Shown here in pieces: positions 61,990 to 64,000 of a stretch of DNA of 64,000 bases. Where the stretch lies: assembly GCA_008638375.1 (NCBI GenBank), contig CM018032.1, positions 59,649,382 through 59,713,381 of the forward strand, written 5' to 3'. The notes under the pieces were generated by a model. It saw only the letters and a list, made by a program, of their open reading frames with translations. It had not been told where the DNA came from and did not search any database. Both the position numbers and the translations under genes were made by a program. Source of the DNA: Nyssa sinensis (Eukaryota > Streptophyta > Magnoliopsida > Cornales > Nyssaceae). How positions within the stretch are numbered: position 1 is the stretch's first letter; the number at the start of each line of letters is the position of its first letter.

Positions 61990-63974
61990 TACTTTTATTA
62001 ATGGAGCCCAAAAGGGCTGGGGATTACAAAAAAAAAAAAATAACAAATACAAAGAGTAAGCAACCCTATTCAGGGATCTAGGGTGACGAGGGCAGCTTCG
62101 GCAGTTGGCACGGGCATCCTCAGCAGGCAAGACTGCGGTAGGACTCTGGCAAGGTCGGTTCTGAATCTTCCACTTCCACCTTGTCACCCTAGAGGATATC
62201 CAGGTCGAGGTAAAGCTTTTGGATCTTCCTTCTGAAGAGATTGTATCCAGAGTCCACGAACTCGCCCCCTAATTTGTTCAGCTCATCCATGAGCTCCTTC
62301 TCAGTCTTCCTCCTTGGCCGCTGCCCTGGCTGCCTCCACACTAGACGATAGCTTCAGAGCTGCCGCAACCTCCACCTCTTTCTTCTTCCTTCTTCATAGT
62401 CTTCAAGAAGAAAACAAGTTTGTTCCTCTAGGACTACAGGATACCCAGGCTATTCATCTCCTTTTTGTACTTCCCTTTAAGAGAGAGCGAGGTGGATCGA
62501 GACGTCTCGAGCTCAGCACGGCCCACTTTCAGCTCGGCCTAAAGTTGGCTTAACCTCTCTAACTCCTCAAGGTAGTCCATGATGGCAGCCATCGCATGGG
62601 CAGCTTGCAAACAAGAATGGGAGAGTTAGTAAAAAAAATAAAATTTAAGAAGAGCACTTACCCTTATGTGTGCTACTAGGAGGTCCCTGGCAATTTGACG
62701 AGGCTTTAAACTCTTGAAGCACGTCGAGGCCGAGGACCAAGACTCCTCGAAAGAGATCCTTACGGCCTCATCTCTAGAGGCTGCGTTGACGACCTCAGGA
62801 GGAACATGGTTCAGCCTCCCCACACCACGGGGTGCCGAACCAGCTTCCGGAGCTAGAGGTGGGGAGGGATCCTGAGATGCCGCCGGCTCCGCGATGACCG
62901 CTGGAGCTGGAGAGGGTGCAGCTTCTTCGGTCTTCATTTTCTTCTGAGGAAGAGCAGCAAAAGTGGAAGAAGATAGATCCCCGGCCTTCTTCGTACCCGG
63001 GGAGTAGTTAGATAACACTGACTTCTTCAAGCGCGATAGCTCTGCTCTTCACCAAGTTTGCCTCCATGAAGTTCTACAGGGTAAGGATCCGATCGTGAGG
63101 GCAGTCGAGACGTTGCAATAGTTTTCAGTACTTCTCTTGAAGCTCGGGAGTGAAAGTCGACCTCTTTCAAGCCTTCTGATCTACAAAATGACACGAAAAA
63201 CTAAAAAGACAACAAGTCAGTCAAAGAAGGAAAGGAATAAAGAACAACTAATAGTTACAGGTCTAAGGTGTCACCCTTAAAACCGGTGTGCCGAGGAAAG
63301 AGACTCAACCGGCCTTTAAAGTCTTCGTGTTCCCAGCCTCCGCCAACAAAGAAGTATCACTTCTTCCACAGTCTTAGTTGGAAGTGGGTACCGAAGTTAG
63401 GGGCCTGAACCTCTTATCGAAAGACATATAGTAAAGTCCCTCCGACCTGAGGTACTTCATGTCCATATTGCTTCGAATGAGGTCGAGATCCACCTCAACC
63501 CTGTTCTTATGACCTAGTACTAAGAAGGCCATAAGTTGCCTCCAACTGTTGATGTTCAGCTCGGCAAGGTAAATCTTAAACCAACTAAAGAATTGATTTA
63601 AAGGGGAGTGCAGGGGAAACCGTACACCTGATCTCGAACCATTCGAGATAAGATGCAAATCTCCCCCCTCATGATGTCCGAAGGACGATCAAACTACTTG
63701 GGAACCCTACAATACACGTTCTTTGAAAATTCGAAGTGTTTCCTCAGGGAATTTAACATCTCCTCAGTCATTGCACTCTCCCCCTCCTCTCTCTAAGATC
63801 GGCTAGAGGTGCCGACCTCTTTATTCCTAGATTCGAGGTGGGACTCAACAAGCACTACGTCGGAATCACTACCAGAATCACCTAACCCCCCGGAAGGGAG
63901 GGGTCCTATCACCACCCATTTCAACATTTTCCCTAATTTCCCCATCGTTAGAGTGGGTATCGGAGTCCGACATG
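61990..63974 (-). pseudogene. Antisense ORF of the Tat element, broken
   Basis: Read on the minus strand it begins MSDSDTHSNDGEIRENVEMG near 63974, and after frame changes gives FSWFKIYLAELNINSWRQ, MAFLVLG and YYMSFDKRFRPLT (63374-63658). A 134-codon Pro/Ala/Ser-rich part follows (62626-63030), then FRRKIQKLYLDLDIL near 62210. This layout resembles the 'putative plant transposon' proteins found antisense in Tat elements, whose function is unknown. Several stops (for example 63799 and 63687) and frameshifts make it non-functional. Confidence 0.65.
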
Positions 63975-64000
63975 TCGAAGAAGAGAGACACGAAGAAGAA

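Larger units (their letters stand above)
55977..64000 (+). mobile_element. Decayed Tat-lineage Ty3/gypsy LTR retrotransposon
   Basis: The domain order gag, protease, RT, RNase H, second RNase H, integrase is followed by a minisatellite and an antisense ORF. Two RNase H modules and an antisense ORF between integrase and the 3' LTR are features of the plant Tat clade (Ogre, Retand, Grande types). No 5' LTR or primer site could be identified before gag, and the 3' LTR would be beyond the window. Frameshifts and stops in every domain mean that it cannot move on its own. Balanced base composition sets it off from the AT-rich flank. Confidence 0.85.

Noticed and set aside
1..64000. tRNA, rRNA, CRISPR arrays, organelle insertions
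   Set aside because: None recognised on either strand; the only Pol III-type boxes belong to the SINE at 37314.

Overview
This window is nuclear DNA from a eudicot plant, probably a woody species. The evidence is plant-only transcription factor families (a cycling Dof factor and a zinc-finger homeodomain protein), GT-AG spliced genes, very AT-rich intergenic DNA full of microsatellites and MITEs, L1-type LINE and tRNA-derived SINE pieces, and a Tat-lineage Ty3/gypsy element. The species cannot be told from the sequence alone. There is no bacterial-style operon, CRISPR array or organelle signal.

Layout. 1-3299 is AT-rich upstream DNA. A CDF-type Dof gene spans 3300-8682 in two exons; its 3.85-kb intron holds a tandem duplication of about 1.6 kb, each copy carrying the same G-box-rich MITE. 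From about 11.7 to 21.7 kb lies the most interesting block. All on the plus strand, it reads: broken T2/S-type RNase (11739-12640), broken SLF/SFB-like F-box gene (15059-16300), apparently intact T2/S-type RNase with four exons (19201-20311), and an F-box relic (21139-21670). This RNase/F-box/RNase/F-box order is what duplication of a two-gene S-locus-like module would leave. The first RNase also carries a perfect 95-bp inverted repeat in place of its catalytic exon 2.

An AVT1-type vacuolar amino-acid transporter lies on the minus strand (24745-26830), with a probable GC-AG intron that is mostly MITE. From 27 to 43 kb there is no gene, only AT-rich DNA with small tandem duplications, a SINE with clean target-site duplications (37314-37544) and microsatellites. 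An intronless ZF-HD gene is at 42969-43931. From 44 to 56 kb is a transposon graveyard: fold-back MITEs, a PIF/Harbinger-type non-autonomous element, an L1 tail, a Mutator-type element with an internal tandem array, and a copia LTR/primer-site relic. From about 56 kb to the window edge is a decayed Tat-lineage Ty3/gypsy element with gag, protease, RT, two RNase H modules, integrase, a 78-bp minisatellite and an antisense ORF. Its 3' LTR would lie outside the window.

The real single-copy genes (CDF, AVT1, ZHD) are not functionally linked. The RNase/F-box block is the only cluster whose members could have worked together, as the pistil and pollen sides of an RNase-based self-incompatibility system or as its non-S relatives.
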